From Candidatus Gastranaerophilales bacterium (GTDB taxonomy: Bacteria > Cyanobacteriota > Vampirovibrionia > Gastranaerophilales > Gastranaerophilaceae), in assembly GCA_944322745.1 (NCBI GenBank), contig CALUPV010000007.1, forward strand, positions 17,063-81,062: DNA of 64,000 bases, given 5' to 3'. A model generated the notes under the pieces. The model did no database searches and was not told where the DNA came from. It worked only from the letters and a program-made list of their open reading frames with translations. The position numbers and the translations under genes are program-made. Shown here piece after piece: positions 54,292-63,500 of the stretch. Position 1 is the stretch's first letter, and every line of letters begins with the position of its first letter.

Positions 54292-55500
54292 ATGAAAGAG
54301 CCAAAAATATCTGTAATAGTTCCTGTTTATAATGTGGAGAAATATTTGCCAAAATGTTTGGATAGTATTTTATGTCAAACTTTTTCAAATATAGAGATTA
54401 TATGTGTAAATGATGGTTCTACCGATAATTCAAGAAAAATACTGGAAGAATATAAAAATAAAGACTCACGAATAATTATAGTAGATAAAAAAAACGGCGG
54501 ATTATCATCAGCACGTAATGCTGGGATGAAGGTTGCAAAAGGTGAGTTCTATAGTTTTATTGATTCTGATGACTGGATAGATTCTTCAATGCTTGAGAAG
54601 TTATATAAAAATATAACTTCACTTGATACAGATATTTCAATATGTGCGGTTCATCAGTTTGATGAAACTAACCAAAAAATTGATGATTCAAATCCTTATT
54701 ATACCTTAGAGTATTTTGATTCAAGCTTTGATAATAAATCATTTTCATATAAAGAAACCAAACCATTTATAATGGATGTTTGTGTTATGGCTTGGAATAA
54801 GTTATATCGCAGAAGCTTAATTGATAAATGTAAGGCTGAGTTTCCGGATGGATTGATATTTGAAGATGGACCGTTTTTCTTTTCTATATTTTTTAAGACA
54901 CAGAAAGTATCAATAGTTAGAGAGTTTTTATATTATTATCGAGTAAATAGAATAGGCTCAATTATTCAAAAAGCGGGTAAGAAATTTTTGCACATCATTG
55001 ATGTTGCAGAAATTATGTATAATAAAATAAAAGATTTACCTGATTTCGATGATATAAAATATATTTTTTTCAGAAAAAAGGTAGAAGATTTTATATATCG
55101 TTTTGAGCATCTTAATCCAAAATATAAATCTGCTTTTGTAAAAAAAATGAAAAAAGAAAGTTCGTTGGTTAATGAAAATATATTTCCTCCATATATGGTA
55201 AAAGGCAGATTCAAGTATAATTATTTTCTTTTTAAAAACTTAAAAACAGGCAGTATTTTGTATTATGAATTTCAAAAATACAGAATTAAATCAATGTATA
55301 AATTAATGGAAATACTATATAAAGAAGATGGTGTATATTTTTTAAAGTATAAACAATATATTTTTCGGTTTAAGAAATCACCCAAAGTTTTTGATATTTA
55401 TTACTCAGATGATAAAATCTATGTGAGAATATTTAGGAAAATAAAATTTGATTTTGTATTTAAATTTTCAGAGTTGGAGAAGTTAAACGAAGATGACTAA
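54292..55500 (+). CDS. GT2 glycosyltransferase (paralogue 2 of a tandem pair)
   Basis: 402 residues, colinear with the previous protein: ISVIVPVYNVEKYLPKCLDS, ICVNDGSTDNSRKIL, FIDSDDWIDS, DGLIFEDGPFFFSIFFKT (all shared), and a similar end KQYIFRFKKSPKVFDIYYSDD. The shared segments suggest recent duplication with different acceptor or donor use. It overlaps the next gene by eight bases, so the pair and the following coil-fused GT2 are translationally coupled. No signal peptide; a cytoplasmic-face enzyme. Confidence 0.88.
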   Translation: MKEPKISVIVPVYNVEKYLPKCLDSILCQTFSNIEIICVNDGSTDNSRKILEEYKNKDSRIIIVDKKNGGLSSARNAGMKVAKGEFYSFIDSDDWIDSSMLEKLYKNITSLDTDISICAVHQFDETNQKIDDSNPYYTLEYFDSSFDNKSFSYKETKPFIMDVCVMAWNKLYRRSLIDKCKAEFPDGLIFEDGPFFFSIFFKTQKVSIVREFLYYYRVNRIGSIIQKAGKKFLHIIDVAEIMYNKIKDLPDFDDIKYIFFRKKVEDFIYRFEHLNPKYKSAFVKKMKKESSLVNENIFPPYMVKGRFKYNYFLFKNLKTGSILYYEFQKYRIKSMYKLMEILYKEDGVYFLKYKQYIFRFKKSPKVFDIYYSDDKIYVRIFRKIKFDFVFKFSELEKLNEDD

Positions 55501-56959
55501 AGTATCAATAATAGTACCATTTCATAATGTAGAAAAATATATTTCAAAATGTTTAACTTCATTAATCTATCAATCATTGTATGATATAGAAATTATTTGC
55601 ATAAATGATGCATCTACTGATGATTCAAAAAATATAGTGCAATATTATATAGAAAATGATAAAAGAATAATTTTACTAAATGTAGATAATATGTCAGGTC
55701 AATCGTATGCAAGAAATTTAGGACTTGAAGTTGCATCTGGTGAATACATAGGTTTTGTTGATTCTGATGATTGGGTTGAACTTGATATGTTTGAAAAAAT
55801 GTATAATAAGGCAAAGAGTGCAGATTCAGATATAACAATGTGTCAAGCACAATTATATGATGATAAAGAACAAACATTTTATACAAACGATTATTACAGT
55901 CTAAAATCATTGGAAAAATATGGTGATAAGGTATTTACGCCTGATGAAACAAAAGATGAAATTTTAAATATTAATGTTGTCCTTTGGAATAAAATATATA
56001 AAAGAGAATTTTTGCAGAATATTTCGGTGAAGTTTCAGAATGGTTATATATATGAAGATTTGCCTTTCTTTTTTGAAACTTATTTAAAAGCACAAAGGAT
56101 AAATATATTATGGGAAGCGCCTTATTATTACAGACAAAATAGGCAATTTTCAACAATGCAGAATTCGGATAAAAAGGTATATGACAGAATTCCAATGGTT
56201 GAAAGAACATATAATGTTTTAAAACAAGCACAGTTTTTTGAAGAAAAAAAAGCAGGAATAATAGGCTGGATAATAGATGATATATTCCATAGGTATACAC
56301 TTTTGGAAGATAAATATTATGAAGATTATTTTGGAAAAATGAAGGAGTTTTTCAAAAAGATAGAACTTACCGCTGAAGATGAACAAGAACTTGCTAAAAG
56401 TTATTGCTATGATGAATTTAAGAATATATTAGAGCGTTCATATTACGGCTTTTGGAATTTTTTAGTAGAGAAATATAAAACATCAAATAAAAGGATAAAA
56501 GCAGCAGAACATAAATGTAATTTGGATATTATTGCTATTAAAGAATATCTTGAACAATATAAAAAAGAAGCAAATGAAGAAAGAAACAAAATAGAAGAAT
56601 GGTGGAAAAATCATTGCGAAGAAGAAGTTAAAAAGAAAATAGATGAACAATTTCATTATATGGAAGCGAAAAAAACAGAAGAATTAAAATCCGCATATGA
56701 AGAATGGCATTCAAAACTTGTAAAGCAAGAATATGAATTAAAAGCCTGGCAAGCTGAGTCAGTAAAGCAAGTTACAGAAAAGTTAAAAGCAGATTATGAA
56801 TGGAAACTTGAAGAACAAAAACAGCACTATCAAGAAGCTTTAATAAAACAAAAACAATATTATGAAAATAATTATTTATTAGTTAAAATAATATTAAAGT
56901 TTTATAAAAAAATAGAACAGTTGAAAAATAAAATAAAAAAAGTAATAAAGAAAAATTAA
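55493..56959 (+). CDS. GT2 glycosyltransferase with a Trp/Tyr-rich C-terminal coiled coil
   Basis: 488 residues. GT2 domain: KVSIIVPFHNVEKYISKCLTS, IICINDASTDDS, GFVDSDDWVEL and NVVLWNKIYKREFL. It is closer to the 51080 protein than to the tandem pair. From about 335 to 470 a coil rich in aromatic residues follows: IEEWWKNHCEEE, AYEEWHSKLVKQEYEL, KADYEWKLEEQKQHYQ. The C-terminus KKIEQLKNKIKKVIKKN is basic. It overlaps the previous gene by eight bases; the next ATG is eight bases after its stop. Confidence 0.86.
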   Translation: MTKVSIIVPFHNVEKYISKCLTSLIYQSLYDIEIICINDASTDDSKNIVQYYIENDKRIILLNVDNMSGQSYARNLGLEVASGEYIGFVDSDDWVELDMFEKMYNKAKSADSDITMCQAQLYDDKEQTFYTNDYYSLKSLEKYGDKVFTPDETKDEILNINVVLWNKIYKREFLQNISVKFQNGYIYEDLPFFFETYLKAQRINILWEAPYYYRQNRQFSTMQNSDKKVYDRIPMVERTYNVLKQAQFFEEKKAGIIGWIIDDIFHRYTLLEDKYYEDYFGKMKEFFKKIELTAEDEQELAKSYCYDEFKNILERSYYGFWNFLVEKYKTSNKRIKAAEHKCNLDIIAIKEYLEQYKKEANEERNKIEEWWKNHCEEEVKKKIDEQFHYMEAKKTEELKSAYEEWHSKLVKQEYELKAWQAESVKQVTEKLKADYEWKLEEQKQHYQEALIKQKQYYENNYLLVKIILKFYKKIEQLKNKIKKVIKKN

Positions 56960-56967
56960 GGTTCATA

Positions 56968-58497
56968 ATGACAGATACTCAGGAACAATTTGTAAAGCTG
57001 GAAAAAGAATTTCAACAAGAAATTGCAGTTCAGAAAAGATTTTATGAAAGTGAAATTGAGCTTTTAAAATCTAAGTTTGAATATGAAAAAGAAAAATTAA
57101 AAATTGAATATGAAAATAAACTAATTGAAGAAAAAAAAGCAATTGAGGCATTTTATAATGTAAAATCTGTTGAAGATTTGGAAAATCAAAAAGATTATTA
57201 TCTGTCAGAACTTGAATCTCAAAAAAATTGGTATGAACAAGAAATAGTAAGACGTCAAAAAGAAACCGAAGACTGGCATATTAATAATTTAGAAAAACAA
57301 ATATCTGACTTGAAAAAAGGCTATGAAGAAATGCTGAAAGCTCAGCAAGATAGGTTTAATGTTCAAGAAGAAGCTTTGAGTTTTCATATTCTGGAACAGA
57401 AAAAGTATTATGAAGAACAATTAAAACCATATAAGAAATTAATTAAGTTTGGAAATAAAATTCAAAAAAAATTGCATTTGAAGACAAAAAGTAAAGAAGT
57501 AAATAAGAAAGAGTATATTGTTAAAGCAGATATAACAAATGAATGTCAAGCAAACAATGAAAAGCCAAAAGTATCTGTAATTCTGCCTGTTTATAATGTA
57601 GGCAAATATTTGAGGCAGTCGCTTGATAGTTTGATAAATCAAACATTAAAAGATATCGAAATTATATGTGTAGATGACGGTTCTACGGATGACAGCTATG
57701 ATATTTTAGAAGAATACAAACAAAAAGATGCAAGAATAAAAGTCATTCATAAAGAGAATAAAGGTACGGGTGCTGCAAGGAACGACGGATTAAGACTTGC
57801 TACAGGTGAATGTATAGGGTTTGTTGATCCTGATGATTGGGTTAAACCTAATATGTTCGAAAGATTATATGGAATAATAAAAGAGAAAAATCTTGATATA
57901 GCAATGTGTATGCCTGATGGTTATGATGAAAAAAATGGAATAAATGCACCATTTCCATACTTTGTAGATGCTAACTTCGAAAATATTATAGATGACAGAG
58001 TTTTTAATTGGCGGAATTTATCACCCTTCAGTTATCCTATGTGTGTATGGAATAAGCTTTATACAAAAGAACTATTTGATAAAAATAATATAGATTTTGC
58101 GGAAGGTCTTGATTTTGAAGATCATAAAGTTATTTTTGGAACTCTTCTAACAGCAGAAAGAATGTTTTTTATAAGAGAAAAACTTTATGTATATAGATTT
58201 AATAGAGAAGGTTCTGTTCTTACAGATAATAACAGAAGATTAATAGATCATATTAAGATTTTTGATATAGTTGAGAATTTAATGAAAGAAACAAATACTT
58301 ATAATTTGTTAAGAAATGATTTTTTAACATATAAAATTCATAACATTTTATACTATTACAGTATGATAAAGGATGAATTTAAGAATGAATATTATGAAGA
58401 AATGGTAAAATCAATAAAAGATACTAATTTGACTGAAGATGAATATAAAATTCTTATAGAAAAGTATCCGGAACTTAGCAGTTTAGAAATCAGATAA
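56968..58497 (+). CDS. Coiled coil followed by GT2 glycosyltransferase (reversed domain order)
   Basis: 509 residues with the domain order switched relative to its neighbours: residues 1-170 are a coil (KEFQQEIAVQKRFYES, LESQKNWYEQEIV, ILEQKKYYEEQLKPY), then a basic segment (KLIKFGNKIQKKLHLKTK), then a GT2 domain from about 199 (KVSVILPVYNVGKYLRQSLDS, ICVDDGSTDDSYDIL, GFVDPDDWVKP). The coil resembles that at the end of the preceding protein. No stop or frameshift separates the parts. Last gene of the operon; AAGG precedes the ATG. Confidence 0.86.
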   Translation: MTDTQEQFVKLEKEFQQEIAVQKRFYESEIELLKSKFEYEKEKLKIEYENKLIEEKKAIEAFYNVKSVEDLENQKDYYLSELESQKNWYEQEIVRRQKETEDWHINNLEKQISDLKKGYEEMLKAQQDRFNVQEEALSFHILEQKKYYEEQLKPYKKLIKFGNKIQKKLHLKTKSKEVNKKEYIVKADITNECQANNEKPKVSVILPVYNVGKYLRQSLDSLINQTLKDIEIICVDDGSTDDSYDILEEYKQKDARIKVIHKENKGTGAARNDGLRLATGECIGFVDPDDWVKPNMFERLYGIIKEKNLDIAMCMPDGYDEKNGINAPFPYFVDANFENIIDDRVFNWRNLSPFSYPMCVWNKLYTKELFDKNNIDFAEGLDFEDHKVIFGTLLTAERMFFIREKLYVYRFNREGSVLTDNNRRLIDHIKIFDIVENLMKETNTYNLLRNDFLTYKIHNILYYYSMIKDEFKNEYYEEMVKSIKDTNLTEDEYKILIEKYPELSSLEIR

Positions 58498-58566
58498 AAT
58501 TAATTCATACATTTAAACGGTAACAAAAGAACCATACATAGTATAATTTATAATAAGGGAAAATGT

Positions 58567-59109
58567 ATGGAAATATCAGGAAGCAGTATAAATCAACCGG
58601 TAAATTTTTATCCGAAGAATACCGGAAATACAATAAATATGGCGATAGATGGTGATAATCATTTATACCAGTCGAATATTTTTACGCCTGAATTTGCTGC
58701 AATGCAAAATAAAAAAAATGTTACTCTTCCAATAAGAAAAAAAAGGAGAAGTAAAAGATTAAATACAATGGACACAGACTATCTTCCTGATGAAATGGTT
58801 GATGAAACATTAAAAGACAATGCAGATAACTTTTTTATTGCAGAAGAAAAAAAACAAATAAGAGAAAATTTTAAAAAAGCGATTGATCATTTTTTGACAG
58901 CTACACCATTGATTAATTATTTTTTTCTAAGAAAAAAACATCAAAAAATACAAAGAACAGTTGAAACGTTAAGTGATATAAGCCAAAATGTTGATGAATT
59001 ATTAAATTCGGCAGTTCCATATGGTGAAGAAAAAATGGTATACCAAGATATAGCAAAGAATTTGACAGATGCTGCAAATTTGCTTGGGAAGGCAAATAAA
59101 GAACTATAA
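58567..59109 (+). CDS. Hypothetical protein upstream of ftsZ
   Basis: 180 residues, not recognised. The N-terminal 60 residues are polar and Asn/Ser-rich; a basic patch LPIRKKRRSKRLN lies near 56; the C-terminal 100 are helical with NFKKAIDHFLTATPLINYFFLRKKH and DISQNVDELLNSAVP (given in parts). A TATAAT at 58542 lies 19 bases before the ATG and AAGGGA is the ribosome site. It is the first gene after the glycosyltransferase operon and sits 157 bases before ftsZ. A role in division is conceivable but unproven. Confidence 0.6.
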   Translation: MEISGSSINQPVNFYPKNTGNTINMAIDGDNHLYQSNIFTPEFAAMQNKKNVTLPIRKKRRSKRLNTMDTDYLPDEMVDETLKDNADNFFIAEEKKQIRENFKKAIDHFLTATPLINYFFLRKKHQKIQRTVETLSDISQNVDELLNSAVPYGEEKMVYQDIAKNLTDAANLLGKANKEL

Positions 59110-59266
59110 AAATAAAAACATAAACATATATTAAAATTTTAAGGTTTTTTTCTTTACTATTTATATGATTTACAATACTATGTTAATAGTTAATGTACGA
59201 TGTAAGCCATGTAAATAGTGGAAGTCGAGCTAACAATAAGTAGTACAATAAAAAGAGGGCGCATAA

Positions 59267-60424
59267 GTGGAAAATTTTGTTCCGGACATTTTTGGCAAAA
59301 AAGAAACAAGTAATAATACAACTACATCATATACAGGTGGAACACCTGCTGATATAAAAGTAATAGGTGTAGGCGGTGGCGGTGGAAATGCCGTAAATCG
59401 TATGATTAAAGCCGGTCTCGGTGGTGTAGAATTTTGGGCTATGAATACAGATGTTCAAGTTCTTGAAATGTCTTTGGCAGAAAATAAAATAAGAATAGGA
59501 AGCAAATTAACGAATGGTTTAGGTGCCGGTGGAAATCCTGAAAAAGGGGAAAAATCTGCCGAAGAAACAAGAGATGAAATTGTTAATGCAATTGGAAAAG
59601 CAGATATGGTATTTGTTACCGCAGGTATGGGAGGTGGAACAGGAACAGGTGCAGCTCCCGTTGTTGCAAGAATTGCAAAAGAATTAGGTGCATTAACTAT
59701 AGGTGTTGTTACAAAACCGTTCAGCTTTGAAGGTAAAAAAAGAATGAATCAAGCTCTTCAAGGTCTTGAAAAATTAAAAGAAACAGTTGATGCTCTAATT
59801 GTAATTCCTAATGATAAATTATTAGAAGTAGTTGATCGCAGAACAACTATGAGAGAGGCTTTCCAAGTAGTAGATGAAGTTCTTCTAAGAGGTGTTCAAG
59901 GTATTTCAGATATTATAACAGTTCCAGGTATGATAAACGTAGACTTCGCAGATGTTAGGAGTGTAATGGAATCATCCGGTTCTGCATTAATGGGTATTGG
60001 TCGTGGTACAGGTGAAGGCAGAGCATTAGAAGCAGCTAAATCAGCAATCAATTCACCATTACTTGAAACTTCAATCAATGGTGCTTCAGGAATCATTATG
60101 AATGTAACCGGTGGCCCCGATATGACATTGTATGAAGTTACTGATGCTGCTCAAGTTATACATGATGCAGTTTCAGAAGATGCTACTGTTCATTTTGGTG
60201 CTGTAATTGATGACAGAATCCAAGGAGAAATTCAAATTACTGTTATTGCAACAGGTTTTGAATTAAAGAAAAATCAAGTAGATAAATTTGCACAAGAGCA
60301 AGAAGAAAAGACTTTAGGAGCAATGGATTTCTTTGGAAATAGCAGTTCTTCTCCTAAGATTACAAAAGCTGCAAATGATTTTGCAAATAATATTCTTGAT
60401 ATTCCGGAGTTTTTAAAGAAGTAG
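59267..60424 (+). CDS. ftsZ: Cell division protein FtsZ
   Basis: Tubulin-like GTPase forming the division ring. 385 residues from a GTG with AGAGGG seven bases before it. The GTP loop is [12 protein letters not shown] near 33-44, and the tubulin signature [13 protein letters not shown] is near 120-132. MNTDVQ and the T7 loop NVDFADVRS are intact. The C-terminal core-interacting peptide DIPEFLKK is at the end, the docking site for FtsA/SepF-like partners. The linker is short (about 55 residues). A terminator follows. Confidence 0.98.
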   Translation: MENFVPDIFGKKETSNNTTTSYTGGTPADIKVIGVGGGGGNAVNRMIKAGLGGVEFWAMNTDVQVLEMSLAENKIRIGSKLTNGLGAGGNPEKGEKSAEETRDEIVNAIGKADMVFVTAGMGGGTGTGAAPVVARIAKELGALTIGVVTKPFSFEGKKRMNQALQGLEKLKETVDALIVIPNDKLLEVVDRRTTMREAFQVVDEVLLRGVQGISDIITVPGMINVDFADVRSVMESSGSALMGIGRGTGEGRALEAAKSAINSPLLETSINGASGIIMNVTGGPDMTLYEVTDAAQVIHDAVSEDATVHFGAVIDDRIQGEIQITVIATGFELKKNQVDKFAQEQEEKTLGAMDFFGNSSSSPKITKAANDFANNILDIPEFLKK

Positions 60425-60443
60425 AAAACAAAAAATATAATTT

Positions 60444-60477
60444 AAAAAACTGACGGCATTTAACCGTCAGTTTTTTT
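60444..60477. terminator. Bidirectional terminator between ftsZ and the M16 gene
   Basis: AACTGACGG pairs with CCGTCAGTT around a 7-base loop; A-run on one side and T-run on the other allow it to act in both directions. Confidence 0.85.
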
Positions 60478-60496
60478 ATAAGATATTTATTGATAT

Positions 60497-63340
60497 TTAT
60501 TTAATACCTAAAGTGTCGAAAGTCTTTTTGCTTGCAACAATTGATGTAATGGGAGGGTTCGCAAAAACATAATTGGCTGCTGCTCTAATATCATCAACTG
60601 TTACTTTATCAATAGCATCAAATATGTTACTCCAGTAATAGACATCATAAGGTGATTTTTTTGAAGCTGAGAAAGCACAAGTTTTATCATAGCTTGTTTC
60701 AAAAATATCTAAAATGGTTGTTTTATATTGTACTTTAGCATCTTCAAGTTCTTTTGCTGAAACATTTTCTGTTTTCAGTCTATTAACATTGTTTTCAAAA
60801 CCTTCTAATGCTTTTTTTAAGTTATCTGGTGAACCTTCATTGGGATCGGGACTATCAGTTGTTGTTCCTATATGAAGAATAATTGAGTCAGTATTTTTTT
60901 CGCTTAAACTGCTTGAACCAACCGAGTATGCCAGTTTTTTGTCTTCTCTTAGGTCTGTAAATAACCTTGAAGACATGCCACCACCAAGAATAATATTTAG
61001 TAGTTCTATTTTTGCCATATCATCAATATTTTTTGTTTTTTTAAATTTATATGCCTGACAAATATCTGCTTGCGAATTATCCTCAACTGCAGTTAAAATT
61101 TTAGCTTCCATATTTGGGCTGTATATATTATAAGAATCTCCTTTTGCCTTAGAGAAAGGTTTAAATATAGGCATTCCAACAGATAGTTCATTATTGAAAA
61201 TATCTTGCAAATAAGGTTTTTGTTCAAATGGTGCTGTAATAGTTGCACTTGCTTGAGAAGTTGATATAAGTTTTGAATAAATATTTTGTATATCTGCTAA
61301 AGTAAGTGATTCAAGTTGTTTTAATCTTTCTTCTTTTGGTGCGTATTTTTTTATTTCAGGAAATAGTTCCTGATTTAATTTATCGTATGGTGAAACACTC
61401 TCAGATATTATTGAGTCACGAACAAGTTGTTTTGCTCTCTCAAATTCTTCCGGAGAAAAATTTGGATAAGTCAAAATTTCTTTTATAAGAGGTAAAACAT
61501 CTTGTATATTTTCATCTTCAAAAATACTGTTGACAGAAAGCCCATCAGTACCTATTGAAAATGTTAAACTTATATCTTGGGAGTTCAATAGTGATTTGTA
61601 TGCATCATTATTTCTAAAGCAACTTCCTCTATCTATTAGTTCGTTTAAAACCATAAATGCAGGGGAAGAAACATCATTTAATTCATCAGTATTTAAATCT
61701 ATAGCTAAAGACGAATAAGTACCTGAAGTACTAGGAATCATCATTGTTTCCATATTATTCCATAATTTATATGTCTTTATACTTTTTATATGTTCATTAA
61801 TTTTTTCTTTTGGTGTTTTGGATGCACCGAAAGAAATAGTTTTTGAGCTGGCTGAAGTGGCATTATAGTTATTTGTAATGCTTTGACTATTGGCTGTTTT
61901 TTCGTGAGAAACACATATAGATACTTTATTTAAGTCTAAGAACTTTCTGGCGGTTTCTGAAATATCTTGAGGTGTTATTGTCTGTATAGTATTGGCTTTA
62001 TCATTAAAATAGTTGTATTCATTATTTATAGCCATACTTACAAGTGTATAATTAAGATTACTTGAAGATTCAGATATATTATTTAAAGAGTTTAAAGCAC
62101 GTTTTTTGTAAGAGTCCGTTTCTTGTTGAGATGGTGGATTATTTGCAATATGAGAAAGTTCTTCATATATTATCTTTAGTACATCTTCAATTTGTCTTTC
62201 CGAAGGTGATACGGAAAGAATTACAGCATTTGCCCCATCAGGTTTATTTTGCATTTTTTGTATATATATACTTGGTAGTAGTCCATATTTATCAAGAGCT
62301 TTGGATAATTTTGAATCTTGAGAACATAAAATATTGATTAATGCTTCTATTTTATATAAATCAGATTTTGAAGTGCCTTCCGGAATAGCAAATCCCATGT
62401 TTATTGACGGAGATGTTGTATTCGGTTGAATAATATCTTGTCTTATTGGTCTGTCATTATATTTAATCGTTTCATAGTGTCTTTGATTTATTTTTGATAA
62501 ATCATTTTGTTTATTGTAATACTTAGAAACAAGTTGAATTGTTTCATCTGGATTTACATCACCTGTAATAACAGTAACTGCATTGTCAGGGGTATACCAG
62601 GTATTAAAATAATCAAGAACAGTATCTCTTGTAAAAGAATTAATATTATCTTTTGTACCTAAAATAAAGTTTGTTGAATTTGTTTGTATACCAAATAGAT
62701 TTTTTAACATTATAGAATTAGCGACATCGTCAGGAATATCTTTGTACATATCTATTTCTGATTTTACAGGTTCTTTTTCTTTTTCTAATTGTTCAACAGG
62801 AAAAGTCGGAAACTGAGTTTGTAAGGCATTAAGTCTAATCCCTTTTTCCAATGAGTTTTCATTAAGCAATTGCAAAGACAGATAGTAATCTGTTTGAGAG
62901 AATCCCGTTGAAGCATTAGTTGAACCGCCAAGTTCAGATACTTTTTTATCATATTCTTTGGGTGCAAGATCTTTGCTTCCATTAAATAAGTTGTGTTCAA
63001 TATAATGACTAATACCTCTGATATTTTCTGTTTCGTTTAAAGAACCGACATTATATGTTGTATTAATAAAAGTTGGACCATCTTTTGGCTGTATTATGAC
63101 TTTCTGACCATTAGCAAGTCTATAAATACTGGCTTTTTCTTTCAAGCCTGGTATAGCAATTTCTCCTATTTTTGTATAAGAGATGGGTAAACTGGAATTA
63201 ACAAAGGATACTCCTGTCGGGTATACAGATGGAAGTGATGTTGAATTATAATTTGGAGCAGAAACATGCTCCTGTTGTTTCTCAACAGGTTTGTTTTGCC
63301 CCATAGGTATCAAATTTATTAAGTTATTTTTTATCTCCAT
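60497..63340 (-). CDS. Large M16-family metallopeptidase
   Basis: 947 residues. The M16 N-domain has the inverted zinc motif HYIEH in RGISHYIEHNLFNGS (His112, Glu115, His116), with a later Glu near 195 in EPVKSEIDMY. The second M16 domain (from about 520) lacks the zinc motif, as usual for the inactive half. Linker sequence around residues 480-510 includes NATSASSKTISFGASK. The N-terminal 60 residues are low complexity, with no signal peptide. It could be a processing peptidase or a presequence-protease-like enzyme. It is convergent with ftsZ, across a shared terminator. Confidence 0.86.
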   Translation of the reverse strand: MEIKNNLINLIPMGQNKPVEKQQEHVSAPNYNSTSLPSVYPTGVSFVNSSLPISYTKIGEIAIPGLKEKASIYRLANGQKVIIQPKDGPTFINTTYNVGSLNETENIRGISHYIEHNLFNGSKDLAPKEYDKKVSELGGSTNASTGFSQTDYYLSLQLLNENSLEKGIRLNALQTQFPTFPVEQLEKEKEPVKSEIDMYKDIPDDVANSIMLKNLFGIQTNSTNFILGTKDNINSFTRDTVLDYFNTWYTPDNAVTVITGDVNPDETIQLVSKYYNKQNDLSKINQRHYETIKYNDRPIRQDIIQPNTTSPSINMGFAIPEGTSKSDLYKIEALINILCSQDSKLSKALDKYGLLPSIYIQKMQNKPDGANAVILSVSPSERQIEDVLKIIYEELSHIANNPPSQQETDSYKKRALNSLNNISESSSNLNYTLVSMAINNEYNYFNDKANTIQTITPQDISETARKFLDLNKVSICVSHEKTANSQSITNNYNATSASSKTISFGASKTPKEKINEHIKSIKTYKLWNNMETMMIPSTSGTYSSLAIDLNTDELNDVSSPAFMVLNELIDRGSCFRNNDAYKSLLNSQDISLTFSIGTDGLSVNSIFEDENIQDVLPLIKEILTYPNFSPEEFERAKQLVRDSIISESVSPYDKLNQELFPEIKKYAPKEERLKQLESLTLADIQNIYSKLISTSQASATITAPFEQKPYLQDIFNNELSVGMPIFKPFSKAKGDSYNIYSPNMEAKILTAVEDNSQADICQAYKFKKTKNIDDMAKIELLNIILGGGMSSRLFTDLREDKKLAYSVGSSSLSEKNTDSIILHIGTTTDSPDPNEGSPDNLKKALEGFENNVNRLKTENVSAKELEDAKVQYKTTILDIFETSYDKTCAFSASKKSPYDVYYWSNIFDAIDKVTVDDIRAAANYVFANPPITSIVASKKTFDTLGIK

Positions 63341-63500
63341 TGTATTTTGTTTAATTAATTTATAGCTATATATTTAATAAAAGTGCCAAAAAAATTTTTT
63401 ATTGTTATAATAACAGATGGATTTTAAGAATATTTACATAAAAAACGATTTTTAGCAAAAAATATATTGTTTATAATTAAAATAATTAAAGGTGATTTAA

